Notes under the pieces: model-generated
The model's database searches: none
Told to the model about the DNA's origin: nothing
The model's input: the letters and a program-made list of their open reading frames with translations, nothing else
Shown here: piece by piece, positions 33,091-45,920 of the stretch
Numbering within the stretch: the first letter of the stretch is position 1
Layout of the letters: every line of letters starts with the position of its first letter
Made by a program: the position numbers and the translations under genes
NCBI GenBank assembly: GCA_029962745.1
Contig: CM057151.1
Location: 6,998,192 to 7,062,191 of the forward strand
Direction of reading: 5' to 3'
Length of the DNA stretch: 64,000 nt
From: Echinometra lucunter
Taxonomy: Eukaryota; Echinodermata; Echinoidea; Camarodonta; Echinometridae

Positions 33091-33825
33091 TCCAGCAAGA
33101 AGCTCTCTCAACTTTCAAATCTTCTTCGCCTTTAAAACATATCATTTAAGTAGTAAAGATTTACACCTGCGGTATTGTTTGAAAATAACTGTTTGCAAAT
33201 TCGGGGTCACCACCTAAACATTTGTTGGTGAATCACCTCCTCGCCCCCCCCCCCCCTCCCCCTCTATTGCAAATGTTCTAGTGACGCCCGCGATGTCACT
33301 GCACGGTACTTTACCTGCATGAACTGGTAATGTTATTATAGAAAGTTCATGTGGAATTCAAGTAACTTTTGAACTACACTGGAATCCCCATTGAGATATG
33401 AATGTTCCTAATCATTGCATCAGGAAATACTCTGTTGCTTAAACTGAAAAATCAGTCTACTTCCTTGGGGTATGCTCTACTTATACGCACTAATTAAGAC
33501 TAATATACATGAAATTAAAAATGATAAAAGTTCCTTCAACCAGTGTTACCTGAAGGATTTTCCGTCGAATCTATAAACTTAAATTGTCATGCAGCCTAGA
33601 CAGAGTCACGGATGTAGCTTATGTGTTGCGTGGTACAAATTCGCATTTTAAATTTTAATGCACTAATTTCAGTCATGGTGTCAGTAGGTGTCAGTAGGTT
33701 AATGTGGATTATACCGCTCAGGAATTACATGCTTCCTGCGGATAGAAGGACATGATATAATGAAAGGATATAAAGGGCAAGTTCCTCGTAAACAATAATC
33801 AGTCACTTTCATGTTTCAAAATAAC

Positions 33826-33961
33826 TGCTAATTTCGAAACAACCATTCTAATTAGCCTAGGGTCTGCCCTTTTAAGAAGACATGCATGCAACAGTGATTT
33901 TGATCGGCCAGTGACAATCAGTTGCAACTTGCAATCGATTGCAACTTTCTTGCAACACCCC
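33826..33961. mobile_element. Truncated MITE, relative of 20539-20712
   Basis: Shares GCCCTTTTAAGAAGACATGC and the right end TTTCTTGCAACACCCC, but the left terminal repeat is missing. Confidence 0.85.
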
Positions 33962-34479
33962 ATAGAAGATTTTCACTTGCACCATATGTAAATAGAACAC
34001 TCAGCACTTCATGTTTTTTATGACACACTCGCCTCTCTCATCTGCAAGAATCAAACAAGCAAACAAGGCCAGGAGGGATGCTGGGTATAAATTTCTCTGG
34101 ACCCAGAATGGCCGCGTCTTCGTCAGAAGAAACGAGAAGAGCCAACCAATCATCATAAACTCCACGGCGGACTTTGCTAAGATGTAGTATCCTTCATTAT
34201 AATCTTACAGTCAATGTTATTTTTCATTTCTCTTTTAATTTCTCATTTCACCTTTAATACCAATCCAATGCTTGAATATTTCACAATGTCTGTTCTATCC
34301 CAAATGCTTTCGTCTCCAATCAGTCTGTATCTATCTTTAATGATTTTAATTACCATGTCATGTTTTATACACTTCTACAATGGTATCCTTGTTCAAATTC
34401 AAAATTTGGGTTATGACTCTAAGGACAGGGTTATAACGAGGTGCAAATATATTTATACTGTGATAAGTTTGCAATTTTA

Positions 34480-37400
34480 GTTATATATGATGAATAATAT
34501 TTCTGAATTACCCTTTAACCAGTTGGAGAATGATGATTTCATATCGTTAAGTCTAGAAGATCGGAATACTGTCACTTCAAGTCGTCACGCTCCATTTGAT
34601 AAATATGCTACTGATATTCTAACAAATAATTTTGATGAACTCAAAATCGAATTTCACAATTATGATACAGCATGCTAACTTTCTTCGTCTCCATTTTATA
34701 CAGAAATTTCATTCAAAAACTATGCTAATTCGATTGGAAAAGATGATGCTTGTATTTTACATTTGAACATAAGAAGCGCTAACCAAAACTTTGAGAAATT
34801 ACGATTATTATTAGAAAATACGCAACTATCAAATCCTCCGATCATTGCTCTCTCTGACACCTGGTTTACGGAGCCTTCAAAGTCGCTATTTACCCTCCCG
34901 GATTACAGTATTGTTACAAACAGCAAGAAAAATAAAAGTGGAGGTGGACTAGCGCTATATATTCAGTATTCATTTGATTATGCTGTTAGAGAAGAATTGA
35001 ATTGCATGAATGATATTCTGGAATCATTATTTGTGGAAGTTAGAATACAAAAAGATAAGAAATTGCTAATAGGTGTCATGTACAGACCTCCTCAAACTTC
35101 ATGTATAGATAATTTTCTGATGGTTGCTAATGAACTATTACAAAACAGAACATTGATAAACAGTAATTGTATCATCACTGGAGATTTCAACATCAATCTC
35201 TTAACCAGCAATCATTCTGCAACAAACGATTTCCTTGAAATTATGTTGTCCTCTTCATCTTGCCCCTTATTTCTAGACCTACACGAATTACTGATCACTC
35301 TGCGACGCTTAAAGATAACATATTCTGTAACTCTCAACCTCTTCCGAAAGCTGGTATTGTTGTATCTGACATTTCTGATCACTTTTTGATCTTTACCCAT
35401 ATTAGAATAATACAACCAAACATTGATAAAGAAAAGAATTTGAAAGTGGGTCGTAACTTTACTGATGACAATATTACATTTCTTCAAGAGAAGTTAAGTT
35501 CTATCGACTGGTCCGATGTTTATAACTCTAAGGAGAATGTTGACGAGTCATGTGAGATATTTTTGGATATTTTCAATTCGTGTTTAAACTCCTGTATTCC
35601 TCTCAAGAAATATCGAAATTATGATTACAGGCGTATTCCCAAACTTCCATGGGTTTCAAAATCAATTTTAAGGTCTATCAATCGTAAAAATAATTTATAT
35701 GTTTCATAAATATCAAAACCAAATGACATCTCACGTAAAAGATACACATCCTATAAAAAATACCCTAACAACCACCCTTCGTCTGGCCAAAAAGAGATTT
35801 CATGCGGGAAAGTTACAAATTAAAAAAAACAACTTTAAAAATACTTGGAAAATCATAAACGGAGCACTAAATAAAAGTAAGAAATCTAGTGTTGTAACTA
35901 AATTGCGTGTTGACGAAATTATCGTTGAAGACAGTCGTTCAATAGCTGACGAATTTAATACATATTTTTCCCAAGTTGACCCCAAGTTAGCTCGAAATAT
36001 TGTTCCTGGTGAAAAATCCTTTCAAGACTTTTTGGAGAAACAAAATGATAGTACGATTTTCCTTACTCCAACAAATAAGCACGAATTACTTGAGATTGTA
36101 TCAAATTTGAAGACAAATAAGGCTCCTGGTTACGGTGGCATTACCAATAGAGTCATGAAATGTATTATACATTCTATATCTGACCCTCTGCTTCATATAT
36201 TTAATATGTCATTGGAGTTTGGTCAAGTCCCAAAGAAGATGAAAATAGCTAAGGTTATATCAATTTTTAAAAAGGGAGACCAGTTAACAGCTAGTAATTA
36301 CCGCCCAGTATCTTTATTATCTACATTTTCGAAAATTCTAGAAAGGATAGTATACGAAAGAACAGTTGCTTTCCTAAGGAAATACAGTATTATATGTGAT
36401 AATCAATTTGGCTTTAGGGAAAAGCATAATACAACTCATGCAATATTAAAATTTATACATAAAATATCCCATTCTTCTGATAATAATTCTTATCACACTG
36501 TCGGGTTGTTCCTTGACTTATCGAAAGCGTTTGATACAATAGATCATGGTGATCATGAAATACTTTTGTGTAAACTTTCTAATTACGGTATCAGAGGGAA
36601 TGCATTAGAGTGGTTTAGGAGTTATCTTACCAGATAGAGTTAAATTTGTAACCGTTAACGAATCAGAATCTTCAACTAAGCCAGTTACTTGTGGAGTTCC
36701 ACAAGCAAGCATCATTGGCCCTCTTCTATATGTACTTTATGTGAATGATATGAAAAAATCATCTGATCTTCTTTCATTCATTCTCTTTGCTGACGACTCC
36801 AATATTTTCTACACTCATCATGATCCGCAATTGCTTGTGCACACAATGAATGCTGAATTTAAGAAGGTAACAAGCTGGATCAAAGCTAACAAACTATCAT
36901 TGAACTTGCAAAAAACAAATTACATGCTCTTCAGCCACTCTTTGTCACGTCTGCCGCATCAAATCTTATTAGATAATATCAAAATCAAAGAAGTGCAGAC
37001 GACAAAATTTTTAGGTCTTACAATTGATAACAAACAACTATACTTTTCACAGGACCCAAAAACTGGAATTCTTTAGACAAATCAATAAAGGAGGCAACTA
37101 CTCTTAATCGATTTAAATCACTCGTTAAAACATTCATACTTAATTCTCACTGACTTATTGAATATCTCATCTACTTTGTTATTTCCATTGATAGTCAGAA
37201 TAAATGTATTATGTCTTTTTATATAGTGTAAATACCATAGATGTTACATTGGTTTTTCGTTTGTTTGTTTCGTTTTGTGTGTGTTTTTAAAAATTTTATT
37301 CATAAATTTTGATGATTTGCTTGGTTTAATCATGTTCCGTTAATATCGTATTTTAATAATTTATGCATCAGGGGGTCTACATCTTACAAGCTATGCTTCC

Positions 37401-37571
37401 CAGTAGACCCCTCCACCTTGTGCTATTGCTATATATTATGAACTGTATATATACATGTATTAGAATATATATTTTTTTCCACTTGGAATGTTATATAATG
37501 AGACATGTACTTTTGCATGATTAGTGGAATATGAATAAACTAATAAACTAAACTAAACTAACTAAACTAAA
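34480..37571 (+). mobile_element. Near-full-length but broken LINE
   Basis: Plus-strand remnants in order: N-terminal ORF 34487-34678; endonuclease 34763-35389 (LHLNIRSANQNF upstream, ALSDTWFTEP, GVMYRPPQT, ITGDFNIN); linker 35260-35709; reverse transcriptase 35699-36637 ([48 protein letters not shown]) and 36741-37076 (FADDSNIFYTH); C terminus in another frame up to about 37150 (GPKNWNSLDKSIKEATTLNR). Frame changes near 34680, 35250, 35700 and 36637, a deletion near 37045, and GVPQAS instead of GVPQGS show that it is dead. The 3' end has a (CTAAA)n-type tail at 37535-37571. Confidence 0.9.
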
Positions 37572-37573
37572 CC

Positions 37574-37829
37574 GATGTGTCGGCTCAGTAGGTAGAGCGT
37601 CCGCCTCACAATCGGGAGGTCGTGGGTTCGAACCCCGGCCGCGTCATACCAAAAGACGTTAAAAGATGGGAGTTGCTGCTACCTTCTTTGGCGTTCAGGA
37701 ATTGAAAAGGATAGAGCAACGTCGATCTGGCGCTGCGCTGCTCAGTGGCTGCCAGGCCCACGATCGATTGGGCAAAAGAATTTCCATTTCGGACAATAAA
37801 ATTTGGAGATTTTTAAAAATAATAATAAC

Positions 37830-37893
<64 letters not shown>
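37574..37893 (+). mobile_element. tRNA-derived SINE with (AAT)n tail
   Basis: 37574-37645 folds as a 72-nt tRNA-like head: acceptor arms GATGTGT / CCGCGTC, D-stem GCTC / GAGC, anticodon loop CTCACAA (CAC, valine-type), box B GGTTCGAACC. Then a roughly 160-bp body and (AAT)n at 37810-37893. Inserted directly behind the LINE tail. Confidence 0.8.
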
Positions 37894-37896
<3 letters not shown>

Positions 37897-37909
37897 TAAT
37901 AATAATTAT

Positions 37910-38135
37910 CTTGTTTACCCAGGTAAGCCTCATCAGCTTCAATGCTGATCTTCCTGAGGGCCCTGCAAACTATTATTATCCCAGCTATTGCTAGGTCCCT
38001 TTATTACACGTGGGTCAAGTGGGACAATATTATAGGTAAAACATCTTGCCAAATGATGTGAGCACCCAGCGAGGATCGAACCTAGGATCTCTCATATAAG
38101 AGTCAAGAGCCTTAACCAATCGCTTTCATGACTTC
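37910..38135 (-). mobile_element. SINE-like element with tRNA-like head, minus strand
   Basis: On the minus strand GATTGGTTAAGGCTC (box A-like) and GGTTCGATCC (box B) lie in 38120-38060, followed by a body that ends near 37910 (CTGGGTAAACAAG). Confidence 0.55.
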
Positions 38136-38139
38136 ACAG

Positions 38140-39800
38140 TGTTACAAGTACCATAAATTCTCAGCTCTCACATGCATAAACTTTAGAGTTGCACAAGAAC
38201 TTCCCGTATGAGGCTACTAGGTATTACGTGACCAGGGGGTGTAACATAAAAAATACAATTAATCTTACGATCCTAAGTCTATGACAAGCCATGTACTAAA
38301 GAGATAGAATTGATTGTAAGATTGATTGTATCTCTTTATGTGACACCCCCAAGGGAGGTGTAACATAAAGAGATCCTCGGGTGTGATAAGAATGAATATA
38401 TGCGAATCATAATATTATACTCACAACTTATAACTAGGTCATCATTCCTGGTTTAAGATCTAGCTACACCTTCATGCAGGTTTCATCACAACATGTCAGA
38501 TACATGTACATACAGAGATCCCTGTTAGTGGGACTTTACAGCCAAACAGAATAGGAAGTTCGGTAGAGAATTGGCAGTTTGCAGTTGCGGTTTGCAAACA
38601 GGCAATGTATGGATTCTTCCTAATAAAGCCGTGTACAGGTCACGCTCCGGTCGGTAGCTGGCTAGTGAAGCGAAAGGACTCGCGTGTATTGTTGAAAGTA
38701 CAGAAACAGACTCCCCCTGCATTGGCTATAGGAAAATAGAAAGTAAAGCGAAATACGAAGTAAACACACGAATTCTAATTCGGCACGTAGACGGATTAGG
38801 TGGTCCGTCTTGACATTTTCATAAGATCAAAGTAAGAAAAAAAATGAAGTAATAAGTTTACTTTGAGAAAAAGTACATTGACAGTTGAGAAGCTGGGAAG
38901 GCTTTATAGTTCAGAGGGAGATATAGGAGATATAGTGGAAAAGTGAGGGATTAGATATTGTTGATTATTCGACGTGAAGATTCTTTTTTTCCATAACTTC
39001 TTTGGATTTTCACAATGAGAAGATTTCAGGACTTTCTAAAGGAAAAGGGGATTAGCATAATCACAATTCGATTATTTCTTTTCATCACACACCAGTACAC
39101 GATAACTCCATAGCTAGGCACTTGACTCTGATGAGGGGCAATACACTGGTAGACAATGAGCCCGTAATATACTGAAAGCTCATCGGCGTAGCGCCAGGCT
39201 TTCATTTTAGAGGGGGGGGGGGGGGGGTGAGCAAGCGAAGCGCGGAAGCGTCGACGTTTCTTTGTCATTGTTCCTTATCTGCTCCTCTGTGTTCTCTCAC
39301 CTTTCTTTTAATTAAGTTTCTTTTTTGCGTGGTGGTGGGGGGGGGGGGGGGGGTAATCACCCCATCACCCCTGACTATGCGGGTGTACAATATGTACCGT
39401 ATGAGTCTCTCTTTAGTTCAGATTTGGATGGGAGGGACTGAAGACGTCCATTACAAAAATCCCCATATCTTCATGACTACTGAACCTAATAAGACGGTGC
39501 CTCGGCTAACTGGAAGAGAAATAGTTATAGTTTCATAATCTGCAATAATTTTTCATATTTCAAAATGATTCCTTCCCTAATCCATACCTGAATATCAAAC
39601 AAATGAGAGGCAAAAATATATATACATATACGACGACGACGTCGATATGCATCAAAAAGTGCCTGCACCTTTGGCCTGCACATAATCATGTAGCGCCAGT
39701 GAGAGTTCGATTACGCGACAAGGATAATTGTGCGGGGGATGGTTGGGGTACAGAGTCCTAGAGCCTATAGCTGTTATATTTTCTTTCAGATATTTACACT
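38140..39800. other. No gene seen
   Basis: Intergenic. Two poly-G runs (39211-39227 and 39337-39352), with GCAAGCGAAGCGC beside the first. No coding signal. Confidence 0.4.
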
Positions 39801-39810
39801 TGATAATCGT

Positions 39811-39875
<65 letters not shown>

Positions 39876-39977
39876 ATAGTAACAACAACAACAATGATAA
39901 TGATACTGATAATATAAAAAATAATTTCAATAATAATAATAATAACAATGATAATAGAAATATCAACAATGATCAGA

Positions 39978-40024
<47 letters not shown>

Positions 40025-40051
40025 TTACTACTACTGCTACTACTGCTGCTG

Positions 40052-40096
<45 letters not shown>

Positions 40097-40120
40097 TTAC
40101 TACTACTGCTACTACTGCTG

Positions 40121-40155
<35 letters not shown>

Positions 40156-40225
40156 GCTACTACTGCTACTACTGCTACTACTGCTACTACTACTACTGCT
40201 ACTACTGCTACTGCTACTACTACTG

Positions 40226-40276
<51 letters not shown>

Positions 40277-40433
40277 TTACTACTGCTACTACTGCTACTA
40301 CTACTGCTACTACTGCTGCTGCTACTACTACTACTACTTACTACTACTACTACTACTACTACTATTACTACTACTGCTACTACTGCTACTTCTACTGCTA
40401 CTACTGCTACTACTACTGCTACTACTGCTGCTG

Positions 40434-40496
<63 letters not shown>

Positions 40497-40500
40497 TTAC
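39811..40500. repeat. Long (TAG)n / (CTA)n triplet array
   Basis: (TAG)n at about 39811-39875, an AAT/AAC spacer, then about 540 bp of (CTA)n with scattered CTG and CTT variants. Gives false ORFs of poly-Leu, poly-Tyr and poly-Ser on both strands. Confidence 0.95.
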
Positions 40501-40554
40501 ATCCACTACCAATAATAAATAATATGATCAGAAGAATTAGTAAGAAACGCTCTG

Positions 40555-40825
40555 GATATGAAGCTACTCCTGTACTTTGTTTGCAATACTTCCTGCGTAT
40601 TGACTGATTCAGATCAGACCTTTTATGCTCTGTTGTAACTCCTTGGTATTATGAAATACGTCCCAATTCCACCCATCCATATGTAGACACAGCCTTTCGC
40701 GTTTTTTTTTTTTTATTTATTCTTCTCCATTTGGGCATTAAACACCCCTACCGTCTCCCAGTGTGTTGTCCTCGTCATGTTAGCCTCTAAACCGTTTCGT
40801 ATGCAGTTTTTAATACTCTGAAATA
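40555..40825. repeat. Dispersed duplication, copy 2
   Basis: Diverged direct copy of 31220-31570, 9.3 kb away, with different internal homopolymer runs. Confidence 0.7.
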
Positions 40826-40829
40826 GAAC

Positions 40830-41162
40830 AGACCTAAGCCTACATAGTAGGATTTTTTTGTTGTTTAACAGTTATCTATAAACCGCTTTCAAAATAGGCA
40901 ATCCATATGCAACAGTCAGAAGTAGCTTTGAGCTTAGAATTACATGTTGACGTTAAGAGTTATGTGAAAGATTGTTTCTGAATCAATTTTAGCTGAATTG
41001 AATACAAAAACTTTGAGTTATTAAGATTGGAAATTAAGAAAATTATTTTTTTCCCCGCTATATCCAGAGCATTTGGGGGCATTAAAGCGTAGTCAAAGTG
41101 CACTTTGGTGCTGTGGTGGAGGGGGGGGGGGGGTAGGGGGGTGTTAGACCCCTTCCTGAAAC

Positions 41163-41216
<54 letters not shown>

Positions 41217-41463
41217 GCCATACCTCTTCCTTCTGACAAAATTTGGTGCATGGGCCTAAAGGCGAAAATGACCCCATTTTAAGGACCATCTGACAACCCA
41301 TCCCGACAGAAAATTTTGTCAGGTTTTGTATTTTGGAATGTGATAGTCATACAACTTATTTCTGACAAAGTTTGGTGCTTTTGTTTCTTTTTTGTTTGTT
41401 ATCTTATTATCATTGTTGTTTGACACCGATTATTACCAATATCATCATCATCGTCATCATCAT

Positions 41464-41507
<44 letters not shown>

Positions 41508-42850
41508 TATCATCATTGTCACTATCCTTTTAATTTAGGATTTCAGTTATTTTTATCCATTCTGCTGATTTAATATGTTTATCTATTTCATGATATTTAT
41601 TTGGGGTTGCCATATATTTTCAAGCAAATTGCTTATAGTGGCAATCCTTCTTCCGCAAATGATTTTATGTTTAATCAATTATGATAATTTTACAATTCAT
41701 CATTTCTTGTTTTTGAAAAATGTATTTATGATTTATTGTCAAAAAAGTACTTTTTTTGTATATATGTTACCAACATGTTAATATGAATCCAGAAGAAAAA
41801 TAAATCAAATCAAATAGATTATTTTCAATCTTTTTAAATATTGTAATTCGTTGTGTAATTTCGTTGCTCATAACTTAATCACTGTCTTGTAATTTGATTT
41901 GATAAATAACAAATGAAGATGAAAAAAGTTTGGTCCATAATATATTAGATGGGGTGAAATCAACTCGACTTTTGAGACCATTTTGGGAGGCCATTGAAGG
42001 TACCCCTGAGGCTACGTTCAAGCTGACAAACTTTTCGTGAATGAGAAGGGTCTAAGTAATGTTAAGGTGTCAAATGTGATACGTGATAGGCTACAATGGG
42101 GAGACTTTTTGGGGGCAGGCTCCTTACTTACCATATCACCTTGAATTATCATCCATGCATGCATGCTTTGTTGTTTAAACAGCAAATTTATATCTTAATA
42201 GCAGTCCATCAAACTTTATCTTTAAATTTATGTCCATTTTTTTTTTCACGTCGACTATCAACACCATTTACATTTCCTTGATATAACGAACCTTGACCTG
42301 CAAGGACATGCAGATAGCTTCCCCGCAAAACTATCATAATGAGACTTTGACCTCCTCGGAGGAGCTTCTTAAGACGTTTATACAGTTGACTCATAAAATA
42401 ACAATATATTTGGTATTCTGCTCACTTTAATCATAAGTGTTTCGAAAGCAGCGTATGCTTCCAAAAGCTGACTTTGTGCCATTCAAATAATCATTTTGAC
42501 TCTCTTTTGGATGAGCTTCATACAAAGCAACGAGAATTGCTTATTATTCACTTCAAAGATAGTGTAAAAAAGGTAAGCTCCTATAGAAAAAAAAAGAAAT
42601 AATGGTAATATGCTAATTCTATTTCGATCTGACGATATTAGTGAAAGTATATCTTTGATAGTCATTTTCAATTTACAAGTCAGCAAAGACATTGAGAGAG
42701 AAGAGAAGGAAGGGCCTTTGTGTTTTCAAAATGATTAGTTTCAAATAATGATGTCTATAAGTCATGTTACCTGTATTAGGATTACAATACTGAGCTGTGC
42801 AAGTGATTAATTTCTTTCACAAAGTGATGAAAATATATTTCTATTCTACA
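40830..42850. other. Gene B upstream region
   Basis: No coding exon seen. Contains (TA)n at 41166-41210 and (ATC)n at 41439-41516. A gene B promoter or 5' UTR exon may lie here, but I cannot place it. Confidence 0.4.
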
Positions 42851-42865
42851 GAACCGATTATCACA

Positions 42866-43450
42866 ATGAGTGAATGGGACTGGTTTTGTGGCGTAAACTA
42901 TACATCCGACTCAACCACAAGTTTGAACAACTCGTGTTTAATCAACGGTATTATCGTTGTACCTCAGCTTGGCTTCATCCTCTTCTCATGTCTATTCCTC
43001 CTTCTCCTTGCATGCTGCTCCTCCTCCTGTCCGAGAAACTCCAAGTATCTCTTACGCCTCCCAGGACACACTCCAAGATGGCTTCTAACTTACGTCCTTC
43101 TAGTCCTCTCACTCTCCTCCATGGCAGAAGGGATTCTAACCAACGATACCTATCTCGTCAACTCTTTGCCGCAACAACCTCACCTCTATGTTGCCGGGTT
43201 GATGATGTTTCTCGGGACCATATTCTCCATTCTTTACTTCCACATGATGGAGAAATGGCGCAGACGACACATGATTTGGCTTCTTCTTGTCTATTGGTTA
43301 ACGTCCATATTTTCTTTGGTGGTGGAGATGGTGCACATTAACAGAAGAGAAGATATCACCTTTCAAAACGTCAGCTTTGACATCAACTTGTTGATGCTTT
43401 TCGTAGTTTTGATGTTTCTTATTAATGAAATAATCCTTTGTGGTCATTTG
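42866..43450 (+). CDS. ABCC9-like: Gene B exon 1: TMD0
   Basis: Codons 1-195. [15 protein letters not shown], then five hydrophobic segments. [16 protein letters not shown] and MAEGILTND match gene A and the SUR 'PGHNLRW' and 'AEGILSD' positions. Donor TTG|GTAAGA. Confidence 0.94.
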
Positions 43451-45882
43451 GTAAGAATGAATTTCTGATATTTTTTATTTAATAAATACATCGCAATGAT
43501 TTATAATTGTAACTGAAGGGTAAACTATGTAGACTGAAATATCACCAGATCTATGAAAGTACGTGTTCCTAATTGATAACTTAGTATCTTCATTAATTAT
43601 CTATTTTCTAGACCTTCCATAGGCTAGCTTCATTCAATTTCATAATCCGCTTATTCATTATTCACCTGTGTGATAATCCGATGACAAAATTTATGTACTT
43701 CACGTGTTCACGTGTACGATCGGACTTGCCCTTTTTTAATTCTTGTTCTCCATTGATTACAATCTAACAGCAAACAGATCGTTAACTTTGTTTATTGGAA
43801 GCCTAATGATTTGAAGTTGCTTCTCTTAACTATCTTTCTTATATATATCATGTTGTAAAAAGCACCAGTCTTTCACCTTTCATCATTTTAGAGTTTGATA
43901 TATTTACATCATTAATCCCTCAAACATGTTCAGCGATAAATTGGTGTACTAAATCATGAAAATTATCAAAAGTAATTTTTTTCCCGTAATCAGCACATAC
44001 TGGCACAATTCTTATTGCAGTTATAGAAGCGAGCGTTTTATTCTTTTTACAAACATGAAAAATATTTGCACTGTGTGTGAATAGGGATGATGTTCATTGA
44101 TAACACTGGTGTGATCAGCTCACCTCGTTCCTGTCAGTCCGTAGAATTTCATTATTTCACAAAATGACAGACTAAAACATTAAATACTCTAATAAAGTTT
44201 ATATTTTCAATCAAGTCTGAAGGCTTGATATTCAATTGATCATCTTCATGAGAATGGCTTGTTTCAACAATGAAAGACATCACAAATTATTGATAAACCT
44301 TACAAAACAGAAAATATGCAAATGTTGCCAATATTACTATTGTTGCAATAGAATCGAAGGACATACTTAGAAATGGGAGACAGAAAATAATAATTTAAAC
44401 TTGTAGGAAAACATCAGTTCCTCTTTCGGTAATGGGTTTAAAATGTCAAAAATAACACTGAAAGATAGCCATGAACAGGCCGACGGTAATTATTGTGAGG
44501 TTTTTAATTTAAAATTTCGACGGCTAAAGCTGAATTCGTCATGCTTTCGCAGGTATTCGGTTGCTTATCGGAGGCCTCGGGTCACTCGGAGGCAGACATT
44601 AAGAAAAGGGACATGAATTACCTCCAAGACTACTGCGTCTTACCATCTGCTCTCACCTTCTGGTGGATGAACTGGCTCTTTGCTGAAGGATACAAGAAAC
44701 ACATCGAGCCTCAAGACCTAGGAAGTATTCCAGAGAAACACACATCGCTGTACAACCATGAGAAGTTCAAGAAGAACTTCCTTTCTGAGCAAGTGAGGGA
44801 TGGGAAAAGACCACTTTTAAAATGCCAGTGATATTAGTAAATTGTCCTTATCGATCTTGGGGGATGTTCAAGGGGCGGACATACTATTACCCTAACATTC
44901 AAGGGCCTGAAGAATGATTAGTGAAAATGAGTTATACAAATAACCAGATCGAGGTGTTACTCAATTTTTTCAAGCTTATATAACAACAAATCATTTATGA
45001 AAATGAATGATGTAATATCTTTTTACAATAACTGTGATTAGCAAATACTTGGTCTATCCTTAGTGTAAGCGCGCACGAAATTTACAAAATAATCACGTCT
45101 GAGAAGTTAAGACTAGAGATGAATCCGGGTATGAAATGAATCCGGGTATAAATGAATAGTGCACCGTCAACTTCGTCGATTGCTCGTGGCGCAGTGGTTA
45201 AAGCCATTGTCAGAGCTCGATATATTACTAGTCATGCTAGTCAAGGGTTCGAATCCCCATGACGCTGGTAATTTTTTGTCGTTATGAAATTGATGTCAAT
45301 GGCGTTTATTCCATTGACGAAATAGTTAAATTATGATAGATATTCTTTGATCAAGTGCCGACCATTCCGTGCCTGCTTACATTATGGATCGACCAAACAC
45401 TTCATCTCGTAAAACAAATATCTGAAGCAAATTTACATTTAATTTTTTATTTTAACGCATGAGGATTGTTTTGTGATAACGTTTAAAATTTTCCCTTTTA
45501 GTCCTTTGTGTAAAGCAGAAATCTGTTATTTCCAAAAGAGTTCCGGACACAACTGTTTTATCAATTATTACCTGATGCCGGCCTTCACAATGAAGCTATG
45601 AGCCTACCCAAAACTGAAATTTTCTGAATAAAATTTCCACTGCGAATTCGCTGTCAAGATAATGATAACAAAACACCTTATCTGGATGGAATTCTAGTTA
45701 CAAAGGTGTAGACATTTCTGAAAAATTTGGCTCTTAAGAGCCTGTTATATGTAAAAAAATTTTAACTGAAAAAGGGAGAATGGAAGATTTCTTTTCTTTC
45801 TTTCTCTCTTTCTCTCTCTTTATGTGATTTTTTCATTCCTTCAATCACCCCTTCTTTTTTTCATGCTCCTATATACCCCCAA

Positions 45883-45920
<38 letters not shown>

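Noticed and set aside
37574..37645. Functional tRNA-Val(CAC) gene
   Set aside because: The fold is fair, but mismatches in the anticodon and acceptor stems and the attached SINE body with an (AAT)n tail indicate a retroposed SINE head.
39728..40607. Several ORFs of 105-264 aa rich in Leu, Ser, Tyr or Val
   Set aside because: Translation of the triplet array in different frames.
42874..43341. 155-aa plus-strand ORF inside gene B exon 1
   Set aside because: Shifted-frame shadow of the TMD0 coding exon.
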